Shown here in pieces: positions 54,062 to 64,000 of a stretch of 64,000 nucleotides of DNA (position 1 is the first letter of the stretch; each line of letters opens with the position of its first letter). The notes under the pieces are model-generated. The model was not told the DNA's origin. It did not search any database and saw nothing but the letters and a program-made list of their open reading frames with translations. The position numbers and the translations under genes are program-made. This DNA is from Amoebidium appalachense (taxonomy: Eukaryota; Ichthyosporea), in assembly GCA_963693365.1 (NCBI GenBank), contig CAVNZM010000001.1, forward strand, positions 12,834,001 to 12,898,000, in the 5' to 3' direction.

Positions 54062-54271
54062 ATTTGTTTTTTTTTTTTTATCCCGTTTTGTTCCCGGAGG
54101 TACCCCTAGGGGCCCTCAGGGGGAACTACCGTCTTCCACCCAGCGCCGACAGTACTCTAGCTAGGGTGCTACGATGCTATTAGCTAAAACTAACACACCT
54201 ATAACAGTGCTAACTATATGTACACACTTTGCCCAGGGTATCAAGTTACTATCAACCCCAGCCACGCCGGT
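54062..54271 (-). mobile_element. LINE-B 3' stub
   Basis: A T-rich tail followed by AACTACCGTCTTCCACCCAG, AGCGCCGACAGTACTCTAG and ACACTTTGCCCAGGG, matching the 3' ends of both LINE-B copies with ~15% differences. Only about 200 bp. It lies about 390 bp before the sugar-transporter ATG. Confidence 0.8.
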
Positions 54272-54656
54272 TAGCGTTACTTATCTATGCCGGTAGTAGC
54301 TGTTAGTCACGGGGGGACGCTTTGTGGTGCTCGCTGCGCGAATGGACAGTGGCCTCTGTGTGTAGCCAATCAGCCGCGACCACTAGGCGCCAGGAATGCG
54401 GCAAGATCTCAGGGCTGTAAAAGTGACAACGCCAGAAGCTACCGCCAGCCTGCACGGAGTGTACGTTTACAGCTCGTTTTCAGTTTACAGAACCTCAGGT
54501 GTCTGCAGCTGCAGCACTATGCCAGCGCACATGTGCAGTCATTCAGCCCCCGCCAGCACAGTGTTGGTGCAAGCCACGAGGCTCTGACGCAATAGCTACC
54601 CTCTCTGCTGCCGAGGTGCGGCCGTGGCCGGCAGGCAGCAGCAGCAGGGCGCCAGC

Positions 54657-54892
54657 ATGGAGGCTGAAGGTGGGCAGCCGCAGAGAGCTGGGGGGGCTGG
54701 GGCCTTGACTGAGCGCAGGGCGGCCCCAGGCCACCTGCTGCCGCACCCCACAGGCCGGCTGACGGGCCTGCTGGCGCTGGCGGCAGCAACCGCAACACTG
54801 GGCGCTACGTTCCAGGTAATAGGTACCTGCGCCAAAGTGTGTGTGTGTGTGTGTGTATGTGTGTGTGTGTGTGTGTGCGTGTGCGTGTGTGC

Positions 54893-54952
<60 letters not shown>

Positions 54953-55841
54953 GGTGGTTAGGGGGGGTTGGGGAGGGGGGCTGTTGACTGGTGCGCACGG
55001 GTTCAGCCTGGGCGAGCTCAACAACACCGTGCGCGTGCTGCAGCAGGCCTTTGGCTGCGTGGGTGACTGCGACACACCCTCGGCCAGCCTGTCGTGGGCC
55101 GTATCTGTGTGGGCCATAGGAGGCATGCTGGGCGGCCTGGCAGGTGGCCTTGTGGCCGACAGACTGGGCCGCCGCCTGGGCCTGGCTGGGGCCGTGAGTT
55201 TGTGCATGCTGGGCTCAGGCCTGCAGGTGTGCAAGCACCCCGGAGGTGGGGAGGGGGTGCCTGGGAGGGGGAGGGCTGACCCGCACCTGCAGGTGGCGGC
55301 CACGGGCTGGGGCCTATTTATGGCGGGCAGGGCCGTGTCTGGGTTTGGCGGGGGAGTGGGGACGATCATAGTGCCCATCTACCTGGCCGAAATAGCACCC
55401 ACAAACCTGCGGGGGGCGCTGGGCACGCTCAACCAGCTGGCCATCACCTGCGGCATACTGGCGGCAGACACCCTGAGGTGGCTGCACCCACGGGGCAGGG
55501 CACGGGGTGGCGGCGGTGCTGACCGGGCAGGTCAGTGTGGACGCCGTGCTGCCGGCCGTGTTTGGAGATAGTGCCTGGAAGGTGGCTGGCTGGCTGTTGG
55601 GGGGGCAGGCAGCAGGCAGGCGCTAACGGGGGCACAGTGGCTGTTTGGGCTGGCACTGGCGCTGGCAGGGGCCGACCTGCTGCTGCTGCCGTTTTGCCCC
55701 GAGTCCCCGGCCTATCTGTTCAGCAGGGGGGACAAGGCCCAGGCTGCCCTGGTGCTGCGGGCCCTGAGGGGCACGGAGGACGTAGCAGAGGAGGTGGGCC
55801 GCCACAGTGTGATGGGGGGGGATGCAGGCACAGTCTGGTGT

Positions 55842-55872
<31 letters not shown>

Positions 55873-57102
55873 GGGGGGGGGGTATGCAGGCACAGTGGTG
55901 TGTGTGGGGGGTATGCAGGCACAGTGGTGTGTGGGGGGTATGCAGGCACAGTGGTGTGTGGGGGGGGTATGCAGGCACAGGCTGACGGGGTGGGGGGGCT
56001 GCAGCTGGCCGAGCTGCACGAGGAGATGCACAGCAGCCGTTCGCGCAGCAGCCTGCCCTGGTCCGCCATGCTGCGCACCCCAGGCCTGCCCCTGCCTCTG
56101 GCCATCGGCCTGGGCCTGCAGGTTGCTTGCTGCTGGCCGGCGGGCAGGGGGAGGGGGAGGGGGGGAGGGGGGGTTCTAAAGACAGGGGCTGCAGGTGGGG
56201 CAGCAGCTGTCTGGCATCAACAGCCTGTTCTTCTACTCGACCAGCATCCTGCAGGGCGCACACATAATCGACCCCACCCGGCCCCCACACACGCAGGAGC
56301 TAGCAAAGCAGGCAGCACATCCTCCCCCCCCCCCCCTCCCCCCCCCAGCACGCAGCTCTTCTGAACGGGCCCACAGATGTCCAGTGCCGGGCTGGCGCTG
56401 GTTAACGTGGCGGCCACGCTGGTGGCCGTGGGGCTGATGGACCGTGCTGGGCGGCGGCGGCTGCTGCTGGTGGGGTTCTACGGGCAGGCGCTGTGCTACG
56501 GCCTGCTGGCCCTGGCCCTGGCCCTGCCCCTGCACGGCGCCGGCTATCTAGCCCTGGCCGCCATGGTTGGTGCGTGTCCTCCCCCAGCCCCCAGCCCCCA
56601 GCCTTCTGGCGCTGACCGGCCACTGCAGGGGCCATCTTTGCATATGCGCTGGGCCCGGGACCCATCCCGTGGCTGCTGGGGGCCGAGATATTTCCCCTGC
56701 AGTGCCGTGAGAAGGCCATGGCCGCAGCCACGGCCACGAACTGGCTCATGACCTTTGTTATTGGCCGCTTCTTTCCACCCCTCCACGTATATCCCCCCCC
56801 CCCCCCCCCCCCCCCCCCTCCCCCTGGGTGTGTGTGGTGGCTGATATGGGTGCAGGTGCTGCTGGGCCACTCCACGTTTGCGCTGTTTGCGGGGCTGTGT
56901 GTGCTCTTTGGCTGCGGCGTGCTTGTGGCCGTGCCCGAGACAAAAGGTGAGCCCCAGCTGCTCCCCTGGGGCCCACAGGGGCCGGGCTGACCTTGAAGGG
57001 GGGGCAGGCAAGACGGGGCAGGAGATCCACCAGCTGTTCCTGTGCCTGGGCGGGCACCCGGCAGAAGCCACGCCCCTGCTGGGGCCAGAGAGAGGGCAAT
57101 AA
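54657..57102 (+). CDS. GLUT-type sugar transporter (SLC2 family, MFS)
   Basis: Eleven exons: 54657-54822, 54976-55226, 55293-55477, 55536-55581, 55638-55793, 56005-56121, 56195-56311, 56377-56569, 56629-56786, 56856-56946, 57008-57102. A 12-TM facilitator of hexose uptake. SLC2 signatures: DRLGRRLGLAG after TM2, APTNLRGALGTLNQL after TM4, PESPAYLFSRG, QQLSGINSLFFYST (TM7), DRAGRRRLLL, GPGPIPWLLGAEIFP (TM10) and PETKGKTGQEI at the end. Two joins are odd. Homology suggests FQ joins HGFSLGELN directly, but no AG precedes it; the GT-AG version given adds nine residues. Intron 7 has no GT and needs a GC donor. The stop TAA lies inside AATAAA, and the gene converges with the one at 57109. Confidence 0.85.
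54838..54950. repeat. (GT)n in transporter intron 1
   Basis: Two GT runs with short interruptions, directly after the donor. Confidence 0.95.
55846..55980. repeat. GT/G run and TATGCAGGCACAG minisatellite in transporter intron 5
   Basis: A G run (55857-55882) followed by four units of about 30 bp (TATGCAGGCACAGTGGTGTG plus G run). Confidence 0.85.
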
Positions 57103-57110
57103 AGTTTATT
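57098..57110. terminator. Back-to-back polyadenylation signals of convergent genes
   Basis: Plus-strand AATAAA at 57098-57103 contains the transporter stop TAA (57100-57102). Minus-strand AATAAA at 57110-57105 contains part of the opposing stop TAA (57111-57109). Both cleavage sites must fall inside the other gene's coding sequence. Confidence 0.75.
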
Positions 57111-57339
57111 ACGACGGCACGTCCTGGTAGTCCGCATCGATCACCCTTGGGGGGCGGGGCCGCACGTACACACGGTAGGGCCTGCCGGTGCGGTTCTCTA
57201 TGACCTTGATGCTCTTGAGCACCGTGCCCTCCTCGTCCTTCTGCGGCGCCCGTCAGTGTACCTTTTTTTTTTTTTTTTTTTTTTGGTGGAGGGTGGAGGG
57301 GGGGGGGGGGGGGGGGGGAGGCTGAGTGGGGGCCAGGGG

Positions 57340-57373
<34 letters not shown>

Positions 57374-58389
57374 GACCTCTGCTTTGACAAAGGCGCGGCC
57401 GGAGCCCATGTTGCCCTGGACGGGGAAGACTATCTTGACCTGCGTGAAGCCGTCCACCGTGTGGTGCTCTATCTCCGTGCACGCCTGCCCAGTCGCCTGC
57501 TCGCCAATTATCCGCCGCGTATTGCCTGCAGCGCCCCCACACAGCGTCAAGGGAGGGTGTGCAGGGGGCCTTAGAGGTTTGGGGGGGCCACGTACCGTCC
57601 TTGCATATGGCCTGCACGGCCAGGTCCTGCACCTCCTTCACAACCTCCTGTGCCACCCGTCAGCCCCCCACCCCGCTGTGCATAGTGCCTGCCCGTGTGC
57701 TGCTGCCCGTGTGTGCACATGCTTGCATGCACCCAAGCGGCGAGGGTTGTGTGTTCATGTGCTTGTGTGTGGACATGCTTGTAAGCATATGCATACAAGT
57801 GTGCATAGCAATATGCTTGTGACCGTATGTGCTTGCTGGGGCTGTGTGTGCACCTGAGCGCTCTCGAAGGTTTTTGCGCTCGCCTGGAAGGCCGCATCCA
57901 GCAGTGCCGGCAGGCCAAACCCCTCTGCCCCGCCCATTAGCCCCCCTCCCCCCCAAAAAAACCAAAAAGGTGGGGGGAATGGCACGCACTGTGGCCCGGA
58001 GGGAAGACCGTGGTCAGCTGCTGCTGCAGCTGCTGCTGCCTCTGCACGTCGCTGGGCCGCACCCCCAGCGTGTTGATGGACTCCATCACCTTCTTGTGCT
58101 GCCCCTCAACCCCCTAAGCTACCTCCCCCCCCGCTTCCCCCTCCCCCCCAGCCCCCCAACCCACCTCCTGGTATATGGCCCGCATGGCCCCCAGCTCCTT
58201 GCGGTAGCGCAGCGCCACCAGGCCCATGGCCCCCAGCCCCACCACCATCCCGCCTGCAGCAACCAGCGCCAGCGCCGGCACCAGCACGCAGCCAACACCC
58301 ACCCCTGCACCCCCCCTTCATAGGCACCAGCACGCAGCCAACACCCACCCCCTGCGACCCCCTTCATAGTGTCTATGTATTGTGTTGTG

Positions 58390-58430
<41 letters not shown>

Positions 58431-58848
58431 TGGCCTGTCGTGTATGTGTGCTGGTGCGTGTATGGGTAGGCACGTGTGCAGGCACATATTGGTGGTAGGC
58501 CGTGTGTGTGCGTGTGTGCCTTACAGGTGGTGGGGGAGTGCCCGCACCTGCCACGACGGCACTGGCCTTCAGCAGGTAGCCCTTTATCAGCTCGTCTGCG
58601 TCGCGCTTCTTTGCGCCCTGCTCTGGCGCGCTGTGTGTTGTGCGCAGCAACAGCAGCCCAGCCGGCCGCCTGGCCGCAGCCCAGCCCGCTGGTGCCGCCG
58701 CCTGGCCCAGCACAGGCCTCTGTGCCAGCTGGCCAAGCACCCCCACTCCGGGCTGGACGCTGGCCAACCCACGCGCAAGCAGCGGCACGCTGGCAGCCGG
58801 CTTGCGCGTGCAGAGGCAGGCCAGGCGCGCAGCCGTGCGCAGTGCCAT
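57109..58848 (-). CDS. Mitochondrial protein, possibly COA1/TIM21-like, 300 aa
   Basis: Seven phase-consistent exons: 58848-58548, 58253-58165, 58098-57990, 57924-57854, 57647-57596, 57525-57377, 57240-57109. The N-terminus (MALRTAARLACLCTRKPAAS) is basic, with no acidic residues for the first ~70, like a mitochondrial presequence. A membrane segment (GGMVVGLGAMGLVAL) is followed by a charged helix and a C-terminal domain with IIGEQATGQACTEIE, VKIVFPVQGNMGSGRAFVKA and KSIKVIENRTGRPYRVYV. A 'V.I.FPV.G..G.G...V.A' strand pattern after a single TM helix recalls the COA1/TIM21 inner-membrane family (cytochrome oxidase assembly, presequence import). The similarity is by eye only. Ends tail to tail with the sugar transporter. 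Confidence 0.6.
57262..57370. repeat. T20 and G-rich runs in the last intron of the COA1-like gene
   Basis: A T run (57262-57282) followed by G runs (57299-57319 and 57340-57370). Confidence 0.9.
58385..58425. repeat. (GT)n in intron 1 of the COA1-like gene
   Basis: GT repeat, preceded at 58306-58370 by a tandem duplication of the ~50-bp GGCACCAGCACGCAGCCAAC block (58277-58299 and 58323-58345). Confidence 0.85.
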
Positions 58849-59556
58849 GGTCGCAGGGTATGCACCTGCCCAGGCCACAGCCCGAAGGGGGAAGCACGTA
58901 TGGGGCCGGGACGGACAGACAGACACGCTCGGGCTAGCTTGCAGTGGCGGCGCAACTGCTTCCTTGGCTCGCCGCTGGCACTAGAGCACCGTCACTAAAG
59001 GGCTGGGCGCCAAGGCGGACACGGGTGCACAGAGGGGTGCATGCGGACACAGCTGTGGCAGGAACAAACTGGACACGTACACACAAGCAGGTGGTTTGTA
59101 CTGAGCCGGTCACCCCGTCAACTGGCACTTGACTGAACTGAGCGGGCCGAAGCCAATTGTGCGAGCGGCCGCGGCCATTGGCTGGGGCCATGTCAATAGC
59201 CATATTTGGGCAGACGCGGCTCGCAGGCGGCGCCGGCGGCCGGTTGTCGTTCAAGGGGGGGGCCTTGTTGTCATGGGTTGTCCTTGGTATTTATGTCCAT
59301 CGTTCTCCCTCTCCTTCACAGAACTATTATAACCCCGATTCTCCTTCCTCCCTCCAACACTGAAATTAAGGCGCTTAAAAACTGACACACGTCATGGCAG
59401 GCTCTATTCCTCACTCTCTCTCCTCCCCCCCTCCCCCCCCCCCCCCCCTCCGGCCCCCACCCCCATCCCAACCCTTTCTCTTCTTCGCTCGCTCCTTCCC
59501 TTCATCCTTCCAACCCCCCAACCCCAGATCTCTCTCTAGTTTCTCTCCTCCCCCCT

Positions 59557-59761
<205 letters not shown>

Positions 59762-59993
59762 CTCTCCCTCTCTTACTCTCTCTTTCCCATGTCTTACCCT
59801 CTCTCTTTCCCTCTCTCACTAACTCACACACTCTCCCCCTTCCTCCATCCCACCCTCCTTCCCTCCCTCCCTCTCTCCCTCCCCCCCCATCTCCCCCCGT
59901 CTCTCAACCTTATTCTCTTGAGTCGCCCTCCCCCACCCCCCACCTCCCCCCAACGTTTGCCTCTCGCCCTCGGATCCCCACAGTCTCCACCAT

Positions 59994-60044
<51 letters not shown>

Positions 60045-60436
60045 AAAATAAAATTAAATAAAATAGAATAAGTGACATACTGGCACCGTAGATGGATTGT
60101 GCCGTCAAACACACACACGTTTCCGCCTTCCTCCTCCATTTTTTGGTTTGTGTGTGTGTTGTGTGTGCATGCATGTGTATGCGTTTGGTGGTGTTTGTGT
60201 GTGCGTGTTTGTGTAAGCAATGTGTGTGTCACGGTGCCTGTATATGTATGTACATGCAAGTCACAGTATATGCGTGCGTGTGTGTGCCGTGTGTTTGTGT
60301 GCCTGTATGTGCCTGTGTTGGCTTGTGCCTGCCTGTGCATGTGCGTGCCTGTGCGTGCTTCCACGTGTGTGTGTGCGCGTGTGCCACGGTATGCGTAATT
60401 TTTTTCGTGTAGGTGTCTGGGTTGGCCGATCCGTGC

Positions 60437-60449
60437 TTTTTTTTTTTTT

Positions 60450-60492
<43 letters not shown>

Positions 60493-60501
60493 GGGGGGGG
60501 G
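60437..60501. repeat. T23-G composite homopolymer
   Basis: T run 60437-60459 joined to a G run to 60490, then AG-interrupted G to 60504. A mirrored version (C then A) lies at 59998-60041. Confidence 0.93.
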
Positions 60502-60745
60502 GGGTTAAACGTTGAAACTCACAACTTCAAGTTCAGTTTGAATCCGAAAATGTGGTTTGAAGCCGTCTTGCTTTGCTGTATTCACTATTCGTGCGCATGC
60601 ACTTGACGGAGGCCCACACATGTATCGTGGATAGAATGGCCTTCCTATATTGCGGCTTTCCGGCAGGATATTTTTTTTAATGATTTATCTTCGCAGCTGA
60701 CGTGCCGGAGCTGCCTTGGCTGTGAGTCGTGTGACTCTCCATGGG

Positions 60746-61941
60746 TTTACACACTTTTTATTGCGTGGACATTGCCGGAGGCCCAGCCACATTCGACGGC
60801 CTACTGCGTTTTCCAGCACAGCCAATCAAATGCAGCCAGTGACATATGTACATGCTAGGCAACAATGAGCGCCATCGTAGTATCTGACACCCCTATTACA
60901 TATTATGGGTAAGCAGATGCTAGCATCGGTAGCTCCGACAGAAAGTTAAGGCACCGGATCACAATATCATACTGTGCAGCATTAATAAGGTGATCTAGGA
61001 TAGTCATCTTAAAACGGATATATTGAGGAAGAGATGAAGAAAAGAGAATAAAACCGCCAATAACCTCCGGTTCTAATACATTAGCTAACAGGTTGCATTT
61101 ATTGATAGATATGCAGCCGCGAGTAAACCGCCCCCCACACATATTACACATACGAGCAGGAGACACCAGAAACCGATTACACCGCCAAGCCATAATCATC
61201 TTTGCGTTTTTACACCACACCACATTACGAATAAACGAATCTATGTATGAACGAGACTCTCTAACCGTATCCGCCATATAGGCTACTAGTAGTTGGTGTT
61301 TGTGCGGTCCTAACACCGGAAGGGACTCAACACGTAGAGTAAAAAGATATCTATCAGCCATAGACTTGAAACTATTCATATTCACACTATGATCTAGCCG
61401 TACCTCCGGGGGGGTCGCCAGCCATTCCACATAGCGCTCGGCAATGGGCAGAGACGATGGGGAAGGGAAGAGGTACAGGGGCGCATCCGGCGGGGATGCG
61501 TGTAGCCGGAAGAGCGGGTGGTCCGGGGCACAAGCGGACAGGCGGGTGATGTGCTCGTGAAATTTAAGGGCTAATTCGTGTACGCGTTGTGATGGTGGTG
61601 TGAGTGCGTAGAGAGAATCAAAAAGGCGTCTAGGGATAGGTGTGGAAAGACCAGTGAGAAACATACAACAAGTTGTGTAATGGAAATCATCTAATGATTT
61701 GAGGACATTAGTAACAGTATCAGGGGGTGCCATAGCTAGTAAGGGCAACCCGTATTCCGACAAAGGGCGAATATATGTGCGAAATATACTAAGACGATTG
61801 TATAGGTGGACAGTATGAGAAAGAGTAGCAAGATACACATCCCGAAATAACCGAAGACACCTGCCTGCACTCTCCACCCGACGGTCGATCATCCGTTTGA
61901 AACATATGCCCCATTCGTCCACCGGAATCCCCAAATACTTG
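60746..61941 (-). mobile_element. LINE-C, 5'-truncated
   Basis: A minus-strand LINE whose 3' ~360 bp also occur at 22012-22371. The open frame (61934-60903) starts just after the RT palm and carries thumb sequence and a C-terminal zinc motif. Left end at the TTTACACACTTTTTATTGC block; right end abuts a TTTACGCTGTTTACTCGAGG block also found at 53.65 kb. Confidence 0.82.
60903..61934 (-). pseudogene. LINE-C ORF2 C-terminal part, 343 aa open
   Basis: Begins at GIPVDEWG, the box after the RT active site. Then SIFRTYIRPLSEYGLPLLAM (compare LINE-A's FEYGLPLLACAP), RVHELALKFHEHITRL, and a Cys cluster CNMCGGRFTRGCISINKCNL like LINE-A's CHFCADLF..C. The frame is fully open, so this insertion may be recent, but it lacks the endonuclease and RT palm. 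Confidence 0.78.
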
Positions 61942-62139
61942 TGGGGGGTTTACGCTGTTTACTCGAGGCAAAGAGAACCAGTCTCAGGTATGGGGGGGGG
62001 GGTTTTGCTCGGAATATCCCCTCAGCGGTATATCATGATCACGTACATAGATGTCGGGTGGTGACTATATATCAGGGTTTACTTTCTCTACGAGACACCA
62101 TAAAGACTACAAGGAGAAATCAATTAGTTGGGGTTCCCC

Positions 62140-62141
<2 letters not shown>
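61942..62141. other. Short spacer between LINE-C and LINE-D
   Basis: Contains the repeated block shared with 53.65 kb (61946-61994) and a G run at 61992-62001. Confidence 0.6.
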
Positions 62142-62182
<41 letters not shown>

Positions 62183-62214
62183 GGGCTCCCCTCGGGACAC
62201 TCGGTATCAGCTGG

Positions 62215-62285
<71 letters not shown>

Positions 62286-63860
62286 TGCGCTATAATTTTG
62301 TAGTGATGTGTTTCTCAAGCCAATCAATACATCTAATAAACAGGTCGTAGTTACGCGTGTTTAGTATAAAATCAAGGATGTTGTAATTTACAGGTAGGCT
62401 ATCTTTCTGGGTGTCTGTTGTGAATGTGACGTGTGTGTGTTGCGGTATTATGTGGTCTATCAAACTACATTTGGCGATACATGACCGGTTAAACTGGTGT
62501 GTGTGTGTGTTGTTTGGGCATGCAAATGATGCCACCTTATACTTATTAGATCTCCACTGTATAGCACGTGTACAGTAAAAGCGTGGTAATTGATCAATAA
62601 TACCATCAGCTAGAGAAAGACCAGTTCTACAGGAAGGTAATATGTATTTAGGTGTTATACACTTGCGAGTGCCATATTTGGCAATATGGTTGAGGCGGTC
62701 AGTATATATAAAACGAGACATAAGGCTTAGTTTTTCAAGGTGTATGCTTTCATCGGGTCTAGTGTCGTGTGGTATCTTTTTCCATTTGTTATATTGCGTG
62801 ATTATCTTGTGATTGTGTACATGTTTAATAAGTAAGTGGCAGTCCAAAGTCACACACACACTATTGCGGGGTTTATTTGTATTTGTGCCCAGGGGAGAAG
62901 GGGAGAGAGAGGGGAGGAAAGAGGGGAGAGGTGAGGAGGGGACAGGTCGGATAGAGAAGAGAGGGTGGGAGGGCAAATACTTCTTTAAGCGGCTTATGTG
63001 CTTATTGAATTTCAGCGCGAGATAGGATACTCTAGCAGCTATTGGGACCAGACCATATATCGAGAGCGTTACAGGCCCAGGTTTACAACAGTTGTTAGAT
63101 AGAAAGGAGGCAACTTCTGCTTCAAGGAAATTTGCCAAGGGTTTAAGCGCTCTAGTTCTCTCTTTCTTGATCCAAGCGGCGAGAAGGGGTAAACCATATT
63201 CACATGCCGGGAAGACAAAAGTGCGAATAAATGTAAGTCTAATAGAAGGATGGAGGGGTGTGTCTTTAAAAATATTAGCCGAGAAGAAAGCTAACCGCTT
63301 ACGAGCCAACTCTACCCTCTTTTCGACCATATGGGGAAACATAACACCAACAGAATCAACCGGAACACCAAGATATTTGTATTCTGGAACTATAGGTACA
63401 GGTTTAGATGATAATGTAAATGTGTGTAAATTGTTAGCTATATCAGGTACAAGAACACCACATTTGTCTATGTTAAGGATCATAAGGTTTGCCTTGCACC
63501 ACTTGTATTCGATTGGGCGAGGGAGGGGACTGCCGAAAATACAAACGTCGTCCCATGCCGGTATCGATTTTGATAAAAGGGCACACTTTTTGACATTAAT
63601 CTGCATATCGTTGCGCTGGCACCAATGTTCAACCACACGAATGTATTGCCGTAGTTCGAGAGGATCGGATGACATAAGCACCATTTGGCATGATGATGGA
63701 GTGTGGGGGGATCCACTGGCCGTTGTATTATTAATGTTCATCAGGGTTCGAAGGACGGTGGAGCCCATTAACGGAAGTCGAAATCCCGTTTCGGAAAACC
63801 TCTTCGAAAATCGGAATGCTCCGTCGGAGCAGGCCCGGCCACCAAAAATCGTAATCATCG
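62142..63860 (-). mobile_element. LINE-D, 5'-truncated, poly(A)-tailed
   Basis: Minus strand, ending in a 37-nt T run (62142-62178, the element's poly(A)). A (GT)n block at 62215-62280 lies in its 3' UTR. Its open frame carries the RT thumb and C-terminus. An older fragment is at 39110-39570. Confidence 0.8.
62290..63858 (-). pseudogene. LINE-D ORF2 C-terminal part, 522 aa open
   Basis: Contains two successive pieces of RT palm end: ELRQYIRVVEHWCQRNDMQI then NVKKCALLSKS, and again KANLMILNIDKCGVLVPDIA, then EYKYLGVPVDSVG, FPACEYGLPLLAAWIKKER (same 'EYGLPLL' as LINE-A and LINE-C) and a C-terminal RSCIAKCSLIDHII. The duplicate 'Q(I/L)N..KC' blocks suggest an internal rearrangement. The YADD box itself is missing. 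Confidence 0.72.
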
Positions 63861-64000
63861 CGCATCAGTAAACTAGGGCATGCTTATTTGTGCCTATATT
63901 GCATCAAAATGTAATTATAATGCATACTCAAAAACCCCTGTGGTTATTAGAGGCCTTCCTGGTGTTGGCAGTTGAAGCTTTGAAGGAATAAAAGGGAAAT
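63861..64000. other. Window end, nothing recognised
   Basis: No gene or repeat seen. Confidence 0.4.

Noticed and set aside
54624-54656. Upstream in-frame extension of the sugar transporter
   Set aside because: It starts at GTG; the ATG at 54657 is the first proper start.

Overview
This is a eukaryotic nuclear contig, with one block of organelle-type DNA next to an assembly gap. The GC-rich genes are split by short GT-AG introns and have no bacterial operon features. Four families are recognisable by eye: COQ9 (22.5-25.1 kb, +), O-phosphoseryl-tRNA(Sec):selenocysteinyl-tRNA synthase SEPSECS (29.4-32.2 kb, +), the glutamate-cysteine ligase modifier subunit GCLM (34.7-35.5 kb, +, intronless) and a GLUT-type sugar transporter (54.7-57.1 kb, +). 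A mitochondrial-looking protein possibly of the COA1/TIM21 type (57.1-58.8 kb, -) converges on the transporter. There are also a 414-aa coiled-coil protein (26.5-28.4 kb, -), a 460-aa protein of unknown family (40.1-42.2 kb, -) and exons of a possible BEN-domain protein (51.1-52.5 kb, +). Ubiquinone synthesis, selenocysteine synthesis and an animal/fungal-type GCLM point to an aerobic, selenoprotein-using eukaryote, possibly a protist on the opisthokont side. The species cannot be fixed from this sequence.

Layout. 0-4.5 kb holds a broken DIRS-like reverse transcriptase (-) and the 3' end plus LTR of a Ty3/Gypsy chromovirus (+). 4.5-22 kb is a nest of retroelements. A two-ORF APE-type LINE ('LINE-A') lies on the minus strand (4.6-10.5 kb) and is split by a poly(A)-tailed RNase H-bearing LINE ('LINE-B', 5532-9431) with a 15-bp target duplication. 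A second LINE-A lies on the plus strand (11.5-21.9 kb) and is split by a complete Ty3/Gypsy element (12229-18019, -) with a 5-bp target duplication. That Gypsy element carries a third, internal LTR. 22-42 kb is the gene-bearing part, with introns and spacers full of very long G/C homopolymers and CA/GT repeats. 42-47.7 kb is repeat-rich spacer plus a second LINE-B (-). A 500-base N gap (47918-48417) follows.

48.4-50.7 kb is AT-rich and carries 19 intact tRNA genes, two interrupted tRNA genes and one partial tRNA, all on the minus strand. The long-arm tRNA-Tyr, the AT-richness and one gene for most amino acids indicate a mitochondrial (or plastid) origin. It is either an organelle insertion in the nucleus or a scaffolding error at the gap. 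50.8-59 kb returns to nuclear genes. 59-64 kb has simple repeats and 3' fragments of two further LINE families (C and D).

The most unusual signals are: short (37-38 nt) insertions at the same T-loop position in two organellar tRNA genes plus a second, unrelated insertion; three A34 anticodons in an organelle-like tRNA set; two convergent genes whose stop codons lie 6 nt apart, each inside its own AATAAA signal; LINE-A ORF1 and ORF2 separated by a single stop codon; and uninterrupted poly(G) of 123 nt and poly(C) of 87 nt.
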